A DNA stretch of 23,067 nucleotides. It comes from a virus. This document shows, piece after piece, positions 16,070 through 23,067 of the stretch (positions within the stretch are counted from its first letter, which is position 1; the number at the start of each line of letters is the position of its first letter). The DNA lies in the IMG/VR virus record IMGVR_UViG_3300046012_000157, positions 1 through 23,067 of that record; one strand, 5' to 3'. Below the pieces are notes generated by a model. It saw only the letters and a program-made list of their open reading frames with translations, did not search any database and was not told the DNA's origin. Made by a program: the position numbers and the translations under genes.

Positions 16070-17461
16070 ATGCCTAGAACTTCAGGCGAGACCGGCAGCG
16101 GCAGCGGACAGCCGGCCGGGGCCCTTCAGTGGCCCAAGGGCACCAAGTGGGCCTACTTCAAGAAGCTCCCGCCCGGGATCACCACCGGCAACGGCAAGGG
16201 CGCGGGCTGGGTCAGGGTCGGTTCCGACAACTGGCACAAGATCCAGTCGTACAACAACGGCAGCCACCGTCATGTCTCGGCTGGCGGCGGCCACGGCGGC
16301 CACGGTACCACGTCGGTCCCGAACACCCAGTACCACCCGTCCCGCAAGGCGACGCAGCAGTACAACCCGTCGAGCCCTCGGGGCCAGATCATCCTGAACA
16401 ACGGCAGCACGTCCTCCGACGGGAAGAAGAACCCGGGCGTTGACCCGGGCCGCGGCGGCGAGCAGGGTGCCAAGCACAACGGCACCGCTGGCGACCAGAC
16501 GCCGGGCGGCGACCGCAACCCCGGCAACGCGCCCAAGGACAAGACGAACAAGACCACCAAGACCACGACCCAGCAGGAGAAGCAGTGGTCGAAGTTCATG
16601 GGCAACCCGAACACGCAGTCGCTCATCCCTCTGAAGGACGCGGCCGCACAGGCGGGCCTGCAGTACGACGGCCAGATCAAGGACGCTCGGGTGGCCAAGG
16701 CCGACCAGATCGCCCAGGCTGGCCAGAACCTGCAGGACATCAAGACCTGGTACTCGCACCTCATCAACATGAACGCCGGCGCCGCCACGGCCAACGACCA
16801 GGCTGTCGGCGCGGAGACCTCTGGCAACAACGCTGACCTGCAGGCGGCCCTCGCGGCCATCGGTGGCAGCGCCAATGCCGGCTCCGCCTCGGTGGCGGAC
16901 CACGGCCTCCAGGCCAACCGGTTCGCGCGGCAGATGGGGCAGAACGCCGACGACTACTTCGGCCAGCAGGCGGTCGCCCTCGGGCAGAACGAGGACGCGC
17001 AGCGGCTGGCACAGAAGGCTCTCGACAGCCAGACGTCGCAGTCGCTCGACTCGAACCTGCAGAACCTGATCGGCCAGCGCGGACAGGCCCTGACGACCGC
17101 CCAAATGGCGATCATCGCGGCCAACAACGCGGCCAAGCAGGGCAACTTCGGCAACCGCATCAGCAAGGCCCAGAGCATCGCAGGTCTCCTGCAGCTCGGC
17201 CTCAACGCCAAGATCAGCGCGGCACAGCTGCGCCAGATGGGCGGCGGCGGTGGCGCCCACCCGGGCTTCACCAAGTTCTCGTCGCAGACCCCGGCGCAGC
17301 AGCAGCAGACGCTGACCATGCTGCTCCAGGGCGGCAAGGACGCACAGGGTAACCCCATCGCCATCCCGCTTGTGCAGGCCGCCCAGCGCGCCAAGCTCGC
17401 GGGCTACGACGCGGCGCCCGGCTCCACGCTGTGGAAGCTGCTCGCCACGTACACGCACTAG
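16070..17461 (+). CDS. Putative internal virion (ejection) protein, Ala/Gln-rich
   Basis: This 463-aa protein has two parts. Residues 1-150 are low complexity: Gly, His, Ser, Thr and Lys, with a Trp-rich start (WPKGTKWAYFKKLPPG), a His-Gly stretch (HRHVSAGGGHGGHG) and a Lys/Thr linker (NKTTKTTTQQEKQ). Residues about 160-440 are helical, rich in Ala and Gln (LQAALAAIGGSANAGSASVA, ADDYFGQQAVALGQNEDAQR), as in podovirus core proteins that form the internal cylinder and later pass into the cell. No enzyme motif is seen. It lies between two other candidate ejection proteins. The ribosome site (GAGAG) is weak, and the gene starts nine bases after the previous stop. Confidence 0.75.
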   Translation: MPRTSGETGSGSGQPAGALQWPKGTKWAYFKKLPPGITTGNGKGAGWVRVGSDNWHKIQSYNNGSHRHVSAGGGHGGHGTTSVPNTQYHPSRKATQQYNPSSPRGQIILNNGSTSSDGKKNPGVDPGRGGEQGAKHNGTAGDQTPGGDRNPGNAPKDKTNKTTKTTTQQEKQWSKFMGNPNTQSLIPLKDAAAQAGLQYDGQIKDARVAKADQIAQAGQNLQDIKTWYSHLINMNAGAATANDQAVGAETSGNNADLQAALAAIGGSANAGSASVADHGLQANRFARQMGQNADDYFGQQAVALGQNEDAQRLAQKALDSQTSQSLDSNLQNLIGQRGQALTTAQMAIIAANNAAKQGNFGNRISKAQSIAGLLQLGLNAKISAAQLRQMGGGGGAHPGFTKFSSQTPAQQQQTLTMLLQGGKDAQGNPIAIPLVQAAQRAKLAGYDAAPGSTLWKLLATYTH

Positions 17462-17475
17462 AAGGGAGGTGAGGC

Positions 17476-20469
17476 ATGGCCACACCGGTCATCGGCCTGT
17501 TCGGCTCCAACGTGGGCAAGGGCATCAAGCTCAAGGACCCGTACCGCGACCGGAAGCCGGTCGGCGTGATGAGCCTGACCGACCTGCAGGCGCCCGCAGT
17601 CAAGGCGGCGCCGACCATCAAAGCCTCACCGATCCACCCAACTCAGACCCAGCTGAATGGCGGCGTATCATCCTCCTCCAGCTCCTCGTCGTCGGAGATC
17701 CCGACGAACTTGGGCCCTACCTCGGGCGGTGACTCCGGCAACGAGCTGGGTCACCTGCTCGGGGTGGCGGCGGGCGGCTTGGAGGGCTTCATCGGCCACC
17801 TGGGCTCCGACGTGATTCACACGGCCATGGGCCTGCCGGTCGGCGTGGCCTACATGATGGAGCACCCCATCGCGGGGCTGGAGGGCGCCGTCAAGATGAC
17901 GTGGGCCGACTGGTCTCCGCTGTACCACGCGGGCGCTGCCCTGGCCACCGGCAACTTCGACTCGGCCTGGGCTGACACCAGCCTCTGGGCCAACAACTTC
18001 TACGAGCACCCGCTGGCGCCGCTCCTCGACGTCGCCGGGCTGCTCACCTTCGGCGCTGGCACAGCTGCGCGCGGGGCTGCCATCGCTGGCAAGCTCGGCG
18101 AGGCGGCCAACGCCGCGGACTCCGTGGCCCTCGGGGCCGCAGCCGCCCGCGAGACCCTCGCTGCTGGCGGTGTCCGTCAGTCGCTCGCCTACGGCGGCGC
18201 GGTGGACCGGACGGCCGCGCAGGTCGGTGAGGTGGCCGGTAGCTACTCGGCCGGTCTCGCCACCAATACGTGGTGGATGAAGGCAGAGCGGTTCGCCTCC
18301 CCGTCCGCCTACGCCGCCAAGACCTACGGCAAGCTGGCCGACACGCTCGGCTGGAACGTGACCCCGGCCATGCGGCAGGAGTTCATCAACGGCGCCATGG
18401 CCAACGACCCGCTGGCCCGCCGGATCTTCGACTCGGCCACCGACATCCCCATGTACGCCGACCGCTCCTCGAACCCGTGGACCCGGTGGCGTCAGGCGGC
18501 CATCGAGAAGCACATCACCGAGCCCCTCGCGCAGAGCAAGCTCGGCAAGGTCGCCCGGGCCGACAAGGTCATGGGACGCGACGCCCACTACCGCAAGCTC
18601 GCCCGGCAGGACGCCGGCGTGCGGCGTGCGGCGATGAGGTCGGTCATCCCGAACGAGATCTCGGCCCTGCTCGGCAAGCTCCACGACACCGGTGTGGCCA
18701 TCCGCAACATCGACCCGGTCACCCGCCTCCAGCACATCGTGCCGGGGATGCGGACCGGACTGGTCGGGCAGGCGCACATCGTCCGCCCTGCGGGCGCCCT
18801 CGGAAGCGCGGAGCTGGACGCCCAAGTGGCGGCCATGCGGCAGGCGGGCTACCAGTTCGTCGCCTCAGACGCCCACACCGCGGGTCGGCTCGCTCCGGCC
18901 TACGCGAAGGTGGACAAGGCAGGCGAGCCCGGGTTCAATGAGTTCCTGAAGAAGGACTGGTCTGCGGCGAACACCACCAACGACCCGGCCCTCGCGCTGA
19001 AGGATGCCGACGGTAACTTCCGCGTCGTGAGCTCCCCCGACAAGGTCGCCAAGGAGGCGCTGTTCTCCCACGCGGTGCTCAAGACCCTCATCTCCCAGCC
19101 GACCAAGGTGTGGAAGTACCTGATTCTGGGCACCAGCCCGCGGTACTTCGTGAACAACTTCGTCGGCAACACCCTGATGCTGGCGGCGGCCACCAACCCG
19201 GTCGCCGTGGTCAGGGGCTTCAACGACTACATGCGAACGGTCCGCCACGCCAATGCGGACTGGGCCCAGCAGCTGTCCGACCTGTCCGCCAAGGGCGCGT
19301 CGGCCGAGGACATCGCTCTGGCTAAGGCCCTGCACAACCTGCGGGGCGGCGGCAACTGGATGAACAAGTGGTTCGCCGGGGAGTACGGCTTCGGCCAGAT
19401 GAACATGCTCCATGAGGACACCAAGTGGGTCAAGAACCCACTGACCGGCAAGGACGAGCTGGTGCCGCGCAACGCGTCGCTGCTCGACAAGGCCAACTCG
19501 GGCCGGTTCACCTCGCTGCACCACATCACCAACAAGTACGCCGACATGCCCCAGCGGTACATGTCGCTCATCTACTCGATGAAGCGGATGCCGGAGTTCC
19601 AGCAGGCATACGCCCAGCTGCGGGCTGGCGGGATGCGCCACTTCGAGGCCGAGCAGAAGGCTGCCGACATGGCGGCCGAGAGCCCGGCCGTCCGGCAGAT
19701 CGTGCGGTCCCAGGTCCACCACATGCTGGGCCAGTACCACACCTTCACGCACGGCGAGCGCGCGGTCACCGCGGTGGTCCCTTTCTACGCGTGGGACAGG
19801 GCCATCGCCCTCCACATGAAGGAGCTGATCGTCAACCAGCCGTACAAGGTCGCCATGGGTGCGGCCATCGGTACGCTGGGCGGGGTCAAGTCCGAGGAGA
19901 TCCTCGGGCAGGTGCCCGACTTCATGCTGGCGGCCATCCCGGCCAAGATCATGAGCGGTCCGCTCGGCGCCCTGATGGGCAAGAACGGCTCCCGCATCTC
20001 GGTCATCAACGCGGCCTCCCTGAACCCCTATGGCACCATCGCCGACATCACCGGCATGGGGCTGGCGGCTGGCGGCATCGGTCACTTCAAGACCGGCGAC
20101 TCGCTGGGCGCATCGCTGAACCCGGTGCTCCAGTCTGCGGCCACGCAGATCACTGGCACCAACCTGCAGACCGGCCTGCCTACCAAGGCCACGCCGGGCG
20201 GCCCGCTCGTCGGCACCTACCTCGGTGTCTTCGGCAACGTGCCGCAGCTCAACTTGGCCAAGGCGCTGGTGGGCATGGAGGGTGGGTCGCTGACCAGCGC
20301 GGGCAAGCCGACGCTGTACGCGCACAACATCCAGAACCCGCTGTCGAGCTGGCTCGGCCTGTCGATCCGGCAGGTGGACCTCGGCACAGCCAAGTCGCTG
20401 TACGACAAGCAGGAGGGCATCAAGCACCCCCGCAAGAAGAAGTCCATGTTCGATGTCCCCGGCCTGTAG
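17476..20469 (+). CDS. Giant internal virion/ejection protein
   Basis: This 997-aa protein is the largest of the internal set and the best candidate for the protein that leads DNA into the cell. It starts after GAAGGGAGGTGA. Residues 65-73 are nine Ser in a row, a disordered linker after the N-terminal peptide. Then come amphipathic, Ala/Gly-rich helices (GLEGFIGHLGSDVIHTAMGL). Near residues 545-575, KVWKYLILGTSPRYFVNNFV followed by a GN turn and a hydrophobic stretch resembles a motif of large phage polyvalent/ejection proteins. PFYAWDR near residue 770 and the hydrophobic hairpin after it (PYKVAMGAAIGTLGG) fit the same family. The C-terminus (SSWLGLSIRQVDLGTAKSLY) is also family-like and ends basic. 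There is no tape-measure repeat, so a long tail is not supported. Family by pattern memory; role inferred. Confidence 0.75.
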   Translation: MATPVIGLFGSNVGKGIKLKDPYRDRKPVGVMSLTDLQAPAVKAAPTIKASPIHPTQTQLNGGVSSSSSSSSSEIPTNLGPTSGGDSGNELGHLLGVAAGGLEGFIGHLGSDVIHTAMGLPVGVAYMMEHPIAGLEGAVKMTWADWSPLYHAGAALATGNFDSAWADTSLWANNFYEHPLAPLLDVAGLLTFGAGTAARGAAIAGKLGEAANAADSVALGAAAARETLAAGGVRQSLAYGGAVDRTAAQVGEVAGSYSAGLATNTWWMKAERFASPSAYAAKTYGKLADTLGWNVTPAMRQEFINGAMANDPLARRIFDSATDIPMYADRSSNPWTRWRQAAIEKHITEPLAQSKLGKVARADKVMGRDAHYRKLARQDAGVRRAAMRSVIPNEISALLGKLHDTGVAIRNIDPVTRLQHIVPGMRTGLVGQAHIVRPAGALGSAELDAQVAAMRQAGYQFVASDAHTAGRLAPAYAKVDKAGEPGFNEFLKKDWSAANTTNDPALALKDADGNFRVVSSPDKVAKEALFSHAVLKTLISQPTKVWKYLILGTSPRYFVNNFVGNTLMLAAATNPVAVVRGFNDYMRTVRHANADWAQQLSDLSAKGASAEDIALAKALHNLRGGGNWMNKWFAGEYGFGQMNMLHEDTKWVKNPLTGKDELVPRNASLLDKANSGRFTSLHHITNKYADMPQRYMSLIYSMKRMPEFQQAYAQLRAGGMRHFEAEQKAADMAAESPAVRQIVRSQVHHMLGQYHTFTHGERAVTAVVPFYAWDRAIALHMKELIVNQPYKVAMGAAIGTLGGVKSEEILGQVPDFMLAAIPAKIMSGPLGALMGKNGSRISVINAASLNPYGTIADITGMGLAAGGIGHFKTGDSLGASLNPVLQSAATQITGTNLQTGLPTKATPGGPLVGTYLGVFGNVPQLNLAKALVGMEGGSLTSAGKPTLYAHNIQNPLSSWLGLSIRQVDLGTAKSLYDKQEGIKHPRKKKSMFDVPGL

Positions 20470-20478
20470 GAGGCGCAA

Positions 20479-21468
20479 GTGAACATCGCGGAGCGCCGCC
20501 AGTACATCGTCAAGCAGGCCCGGAGACTCGGTCTCGACCCGGCCGCCGTCATTGCAGTCGCCTCACGCGAGGGGCTCTCTGGCGGCGTCGGGGACGGGGG
20601 CCACGCGTTCGGACCCTTCCAGATGAACGACGCGGGTGGCGTCCTCACGGGCGACCCGAACCCGCAGCACCACACCAACGCCTACGCCTGGTCGAACCAG
20701 GGCATCCTCCGCGCGCTCCGGGCCCAGGCCACGGTGGCCGGTGGGCTGACCGGCAGGGCCGCGGTCCACGCGTTGGTGTACAACTACGAGCGCCCGGCCG
20801 ACAAGGCGGGCGAGTTCACCGGGGCCATGGCTGCCCTCGGGCACGTCGGGGCGTCCTCCGGGACCGTCCCTGGCGCCCAGCCCGGCGCACCCGGCTCGGG
20901 TGTCGTGCAGACCGGCAAGCACACCCAGTTCGACACCGGCCAGTTCAAGAACCAGCTGGCCATGAGCATGATGCAGGACGCCACCACCCGGGCACAGGGC
21001 GGGACACCGCCCCCGATGCTCGACACCATCGCCCAGCTGCGGGCGGCCGCCACCACGCGGGTCAACAACGCGGCCGGGCCCGGCGGTATCCCCACCGGCG
21101 GTGGCGCAGGCACAGGCATCGGGGCCCACGCGGCCCGCATCGCGGCCAACCAGATCGGCACCCCCTACGTGTGGGGCGGCGAGAGCAAGAGCGGGTTCGA
21201 CTGCTCGGGCCTCGTCCAGTTCACCTACGCCAAGCTCGGCATCCAGCTCCCGCGCACCGCCGCGGAGCAGGGCACAGCCGGCCGCGCCGTGAGCTTCAAG
21301 AACCTGAAGGCCGGGGACCTCCTGGTCGAGAACAACGGCGACCACGTCGTCATGTACGCGGGGAACGGGCGGGTAGTCGCAGCGCCTCACTCTGGGCAGA
21401 ACGTCCAGTACCAGCCCCTCAACTACTTCCCATCCTCGCAGTACCACGCGCGCCGCATCGTCGGCTAG
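20479..21468 (+). CDS. Virion peptidoglycan hydrolase: lysozyme-like plus NlpC/P60
   Basis: This 329-aa protein has two cell-wall domains. The N-terminal part (about 15-110) fits a lysozyme/transglycosylase fold: PAAVIAVASREGLSGG with likely catalytic Glu31, then HAFGPFQMND and VHALVYNYERP. After a Gly/Pro/Gln linker, residues 213-329 form an NlpC/P60 cysteine peptidase: QIGTPYVWGG, GFDCSGLVQF (Cys242), LKAGDLLVEN and DHVVMYAGNGRVV (His289). The usual third catalytic His before Ala-Pro is replaced by Ala301, with His304 just after. It starts with GTG, with AGGAGG five bases before. No signal peptide or membrane segment is seen. Lying among internal proteins rather than with the lysis genes, it probably opens the wall during DNA entry. 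It could also be a tail-tip lysin. Confidence 0.88.
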   Translation: MNIAERRQYIVKQARRLGLDPAAVIAVASREGLSGGVGDGGHAFGPFQMNDAGGVLTGDPNPQHHTNAYAWSNQGILRALRAQATVAGGLTGRAAVHALVYNYERPADKAGEFTGAMAALGHVGASSGTVPGAQPGAPGSGVVQTGKHTQFDTGQFKNQLAMSMMQDATTRAQGGTPPPMLDTIAQLRAAATTRVNNAAGPGGIPTGGGAGTGIGAHAARIAANQIGTPYVWGGESKSGFDCSGLVQFTYAKLGIQLPRTAAEQGTAGRAVSFKNLKAGDLLVENNGDHVVMYAGNGRVVAAPHSGQNVQYQPLNYFPSSQYHARRIVG

Positions 21469-21478
21469 AAGGAGAGAC

Positions 21479-22177
21479 ATGAACAACACCACAGGACCCC
21501 TCGGGGGACCCACAGGCGGCGGAGTTGACCAGACCGACCTGACCAACGGTGGCGCCGGTGGCGGGGGTGGCGGCTACACCGGCCTGCAGGGAGTCCTCGA
21601 CTTCCTCGGCGGCTCGGGCGGCATCAATGCCACCCAGTACCAGAACATGATGAACGGCTACGGCGGCTACAAGGTCGGCGGCCAGATGTACAAGGTGCCC
21701 GGGTCCAAGGGCGCCCTCTCGGGGCTGTCGCCGTGGGCGATCCAGTACCTGATGAAGAACATCATGAAGCAGGACACCCCGCAGCAGACCAGCCTGACCG
21801 GCCTGACCGGTGACGCCCTGTTCCAGGCCACCCTGATGAACGCCGCGCACAACGCTGCGCCGGCGCTGTACCACCTGAACACCGCCATGACCGACGGCGG
21901 CCTGAAGGACGAGAACGGTGCCAGCGAGACCGCCGAGCAGTACCTGAACGCCTTGTTCCAGGGCGGCGCGCTGGGCAGCAACAAGACCTACCGCAACAAG
22001 AACTACGGTGAGGACGGCTACACCGCACCGGCTGGCGGCAACCAGCACACCGGCGGCGGCGGCCTCGACGGCCACCCCAACGCCACCACGGCACACCCGC
22101 ACTACCGCGCCTACATCAAGGCTGGCGGCACCATGACGATGGCGGCTTGGAACCACCACGGCCGACCGAAGCAGTGA
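21479..22177 (+). CDS. Putative virion protein with C-terminal HPHY/GRP tag
   Basis: This 232-aa protein starts after AAGGAGAG, closely following the hydrolase. The N-terminus is Gly/Thr-rich and disordered (about 1-35, with a Gly run). The middle is mostly helix (SPWAIQYLMKNIMKQ, DALFQATLMNAAHNAAPALY, SETAEQYLNALFQGG). Residues about 180-205 form a Gly/His/Asn linker, and residues 206-232 are the second copy of the tag also found on the 242-aa protein (HPHY...KAG...AAW...GRP). The stop overlaps the next start (GTGA). I do not recognise the core. The shared tag and position suggest a virion protein of the same ejection set, but a lysis accessory role cannot be excluded. Confidence 0.78.
   Translation: MNNTTGPLGGPTGGGVDQTDLTNGGAGGGGGGYTGLQGVLDFLGGSGGINATQYQNMMNGYGGYKVGGQMYKVPGSKGALSGLSPWAIQYLMKNIMKQDTPQQTSLTGLTGDALFQATLMNAAHNAAPALYHLNTAMTDGGLKDENGASETAEQYLNALFQGGALGSNKTYRNKNYGEDGYTAPAGGNQHTGGGGLDGHPNATTAHPHYRAYIKAGGTMTMAAWNHHGRPKQ
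22094..22174 (+). other. C-terminal tag, copy 2 (27 codons)
   Basis: This is the last 27 codons of the 232-aa gene. It aligns without gaps to copy 1 at 15977-16057. Outside the four conserved blocks the residues differ (for example GTMTM against YGKSY), and the DNA differs by far more than the shared CACCCGCACTAC start. The similarity is therefore held at the protein level rather than being a recent DNA duplication. Confidence 0.75.
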
Positions 22178-22446
22178 CCGCCGCAGAGCAGGTGAGCGTT
22201 GAGGCGCTCGCCACCCGCGTTGATGGAGGGTTCCGTGAGTTACGCGGAGACATCAAGGCGGTGCTCGCACTGATCGAGCAGCGCAGACTGGACGACGCGA
22301 CGGCCCACGCAACCATGGACCAGCGCATGTCCTCATTCGAGCGAGACCGCAGCGTCGCCGAGGCGTTCTTCAGCTTCGGCCGCTGGATCGGCGCGGCAGC
22401 CTTTGCCAGCGCCGGGCTGGTCATCGCATACCTGTCCTACCACTAG
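22174..22446 (+). CDS. Small membrane protein, possible holin or lysis accessory
   Basis: This 90-aa protein reads from GTG at 22174, overlapping the previous stop as GTGA. An in-frame TTG at 22147 also exists but lacks a good ribosome site. The N-terminal two thirds form a charged, probably coiled-coil helix (VEALATRVDGGFRELRGDIK, then LDDATAHATMDQRMSSFERD). One hydrophobic segment at the end (IGAAAFASAGLVIAYL) is followed by SYH, so the protein is likely tail-anchored with its bulk in the cytoplasm. This layout fits small actinophage lysis-cassette membrane proteins, and the endolysin follows shortly. Codon 22240-22242 is TTA, one of only two seen in the window. Function is inferred from neighbours. 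Confidence 0.7.
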   Translation: MTAAEQVSVEALATRVDGGFRELRGDIKAVLALIEQRRLDDATAHATMDQRMSSFERDRSVAEAFFSFGRWIGAAAFASAGLVIAYLSYH

Positions 22447-22454
22447 GAGACCAC

Positions 22455-22595
22455 ATGTCACGCATCAAGGACATCGCCGTCAAGGTTCTGGCGGCCGAAA
22501 GCAAGAGCCCGGCGGTACACGGTGCGCTACGTGCGCTGCAGGCGGCCGTCGTGGCCGTCGCGGTCGGAGTCATCCGCTCCTACGTGGGGGTCTGA
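22455..22595 (+). CDS. Very small hydrophobic protein, candidate holin
   Basis: This is a 46-aa protein, starting at ATG 22455 after TAGGAG. The N-terminus is charged and amphipathic (MSRIKDIAVKVLAAESKS) and the second half is a single hydrophobic helix (ALQAAVVAVAVGVIRSYVGV). Its stop overlaps the endolysin start by one base (TGATG), the coupling expected of a holin or pinholin next to its lysin. At 46 aa it is short for a holin, so it may work with the 90-aa membrane protein just upstream or be an antiholin-type partner. The reading frame is supported by ribosome site, coupling and lack of any gap rather than by homology. Confidence 0.65.
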   Translation: MSRIKDIAVKVLAAESKSPAVHGALRALQAAVVAVAVGVIRSYVGV

Positions 22596-23067
22596 TGGTC
22601 CAGACACGCAAGGCCCGCCGAGTGCGGGCCAGGGTCGCGCGCTACTGCGCCTACCTGTACGCCAACCGGGCGCACCTGCCCTACTTGGAGTACCGGCCGA
22701 TGCGGAGCTTCCCGACCCCGTACCTGAAGGTCCCAGCCCGCGCCACGGACTGCTCCGAGTCCAGCGCCATCATCCTCGACGCGTCCGGCGCGCCGACTCC
22801 CTACGTGAACCACAACGAGGGCTACACCGGCACCATGCTGGCGACGCTCCCGCACATCCGCAAGGCACAGACCCGGCGGGGCGACCTCGCCGTCTTCGTT
22901 CACGCTGACCGCCCGGGCGGCGACCATGTCGTCGTCCTCACGCAGGGCGGCCTGTTCCATCGTGACCCCACCTGCTTCAGTCACGGCTCGCCAGGCGCTT
23001 GGTGCCCGACGATCTCCGCTGAAGCGGCCTACCACCCCGGCTGCAGCATCGTGTACCTGCGGGCCGT
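22595..23067 (+). CDS. Endolysin, NlpC/P60-like cysteine peptidase, 3'-truncated by window edge
   Basis: The frame opens at ATG 22595 (overlapping the previous stop) and runs off the right edge after 157 codons without a stop. The N-terminus is basic (TRKARRVRARVARYCAYLYA). The core matches NlpC/P60-type lysins of actinophages: ATDCSESSAIILDASGAP with likely nucleophile Cys53, the GYTGTMLATLP segment that is characteristic of this phage group, RRGDLAVFVHAD, then GGDHVVVLTQGG with His111, and DPTCFSHGSPG near the end. The reaction would be cleavage of peptidoglycan stem peptides at host lysis. Position after two membrane proteins makes a lysis cassette. Any cell-wall binding domain would lie beyond the window. 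Confidence 0.85.
   Translation, partial: MVQTRKARRVRARVARYCAYLYANRAHLPYLEYRPMRSFPTPYLKVPARATDCSESSAIILDASGAPTPYVNHNEGYTGTMLATLPHIRKAQTRRGDLAVFVHADRPGGDHVVVLTQGGLFHRDPTCFSHGSPGAWCPTISAEAAYHPGCSIVYLRA

Noticed and set aside
16058-16072. Possible programmed frameshift joining the 242-aa and 463-aa genes
   Set aside because: There is no slippery heptamer at the junction, the first protein ends with a complete conserved tag, and the second has its own ATG.
1-23067. tRNA genes, CRISPR arrays, insertion sequences, integrase or attachment sites
   Set aside because: I saw no cloverleaf, spaced repeat array, transposase or recombinase sequence in the window by eye. Almost all of it is explained by the listed genes.

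Overview
The window is a piece of a tailed double-stranded DNA phage (or prophage) genome: the late structural region, running into lysis. All supported genes are on the + strand, tightly packed, often with stop/start overlaps (TGATG, ATGA, GTGA). Base composition is very GC-rich, roughly two thirds by eye. Wobble positions are almost always G or C, and I found only two in-frame TTA leucine codons by eye. This suggests a phage of a high-GC actinobacterium, with Streptomyces or a relative as the best guess. The sequence alone does not prove the host.

Layout. (1) Packaging and head, 1-8069: the C-terminal two thirds or so of the large terminase (cut by the left edge), a 97-aa orphan, a large Gln-rich portal, a helix-turn-helix protein that may be a small terminase, a scaffold, the major capsid protein, and two beta-rich proteins that look like capsid decoration. 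The first of these two contains a tandem domain duplication. UUCG-capped hairpins follow the capsid gene and the decoration pair. (2) Neck and short tail, 8173-15319: a 145-aa unknown, a head-tail adaptor, a 689-aa tail hub/nozzle-like protein and a 1317-aa mosaic fibre/receptor-binding protein. (3) Internal (ejection) proteins, 15332-22177: a 242-aa and a 463-aa helical protein, a 997-aa giant protein with features of large phage ejection proteins, a 329-aa lysozyme-like plus NlpC/P60 cell-wall hydrolase, and a 232-aa protein. (4) Lysis, 22174-23067: two small membrane proteins and an NlpC/P60-type endolysin cut by the right edge.

I see no tail tube, sheath, tape measure or tail chaperone frameshift pair. 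An 842-aa portal with a long Gln-rich C-terminus, an adaptor, a nozzle-like hub and a set of large internal proteins point to a short-tailed (podovirus) particle. In the working model, terminase fills a scaffold-built shell through the portal, the adaptor and nozzle close it, the fibre finds the host, and the internal proteins plus the virion hydrolase carry DNA through the thick cell wall.

The most novel observation is a shared 27-residue C-terminal module, HPHY-x4-KAG-x5-AAW-x3-GRP-x2. It ends two otherwise different proteins of the ejection block (15332-16060 and 21479-22177), each time after a Gly-rich linker. It looks like a portable tag for sorting, DNA binding or virion packaging.
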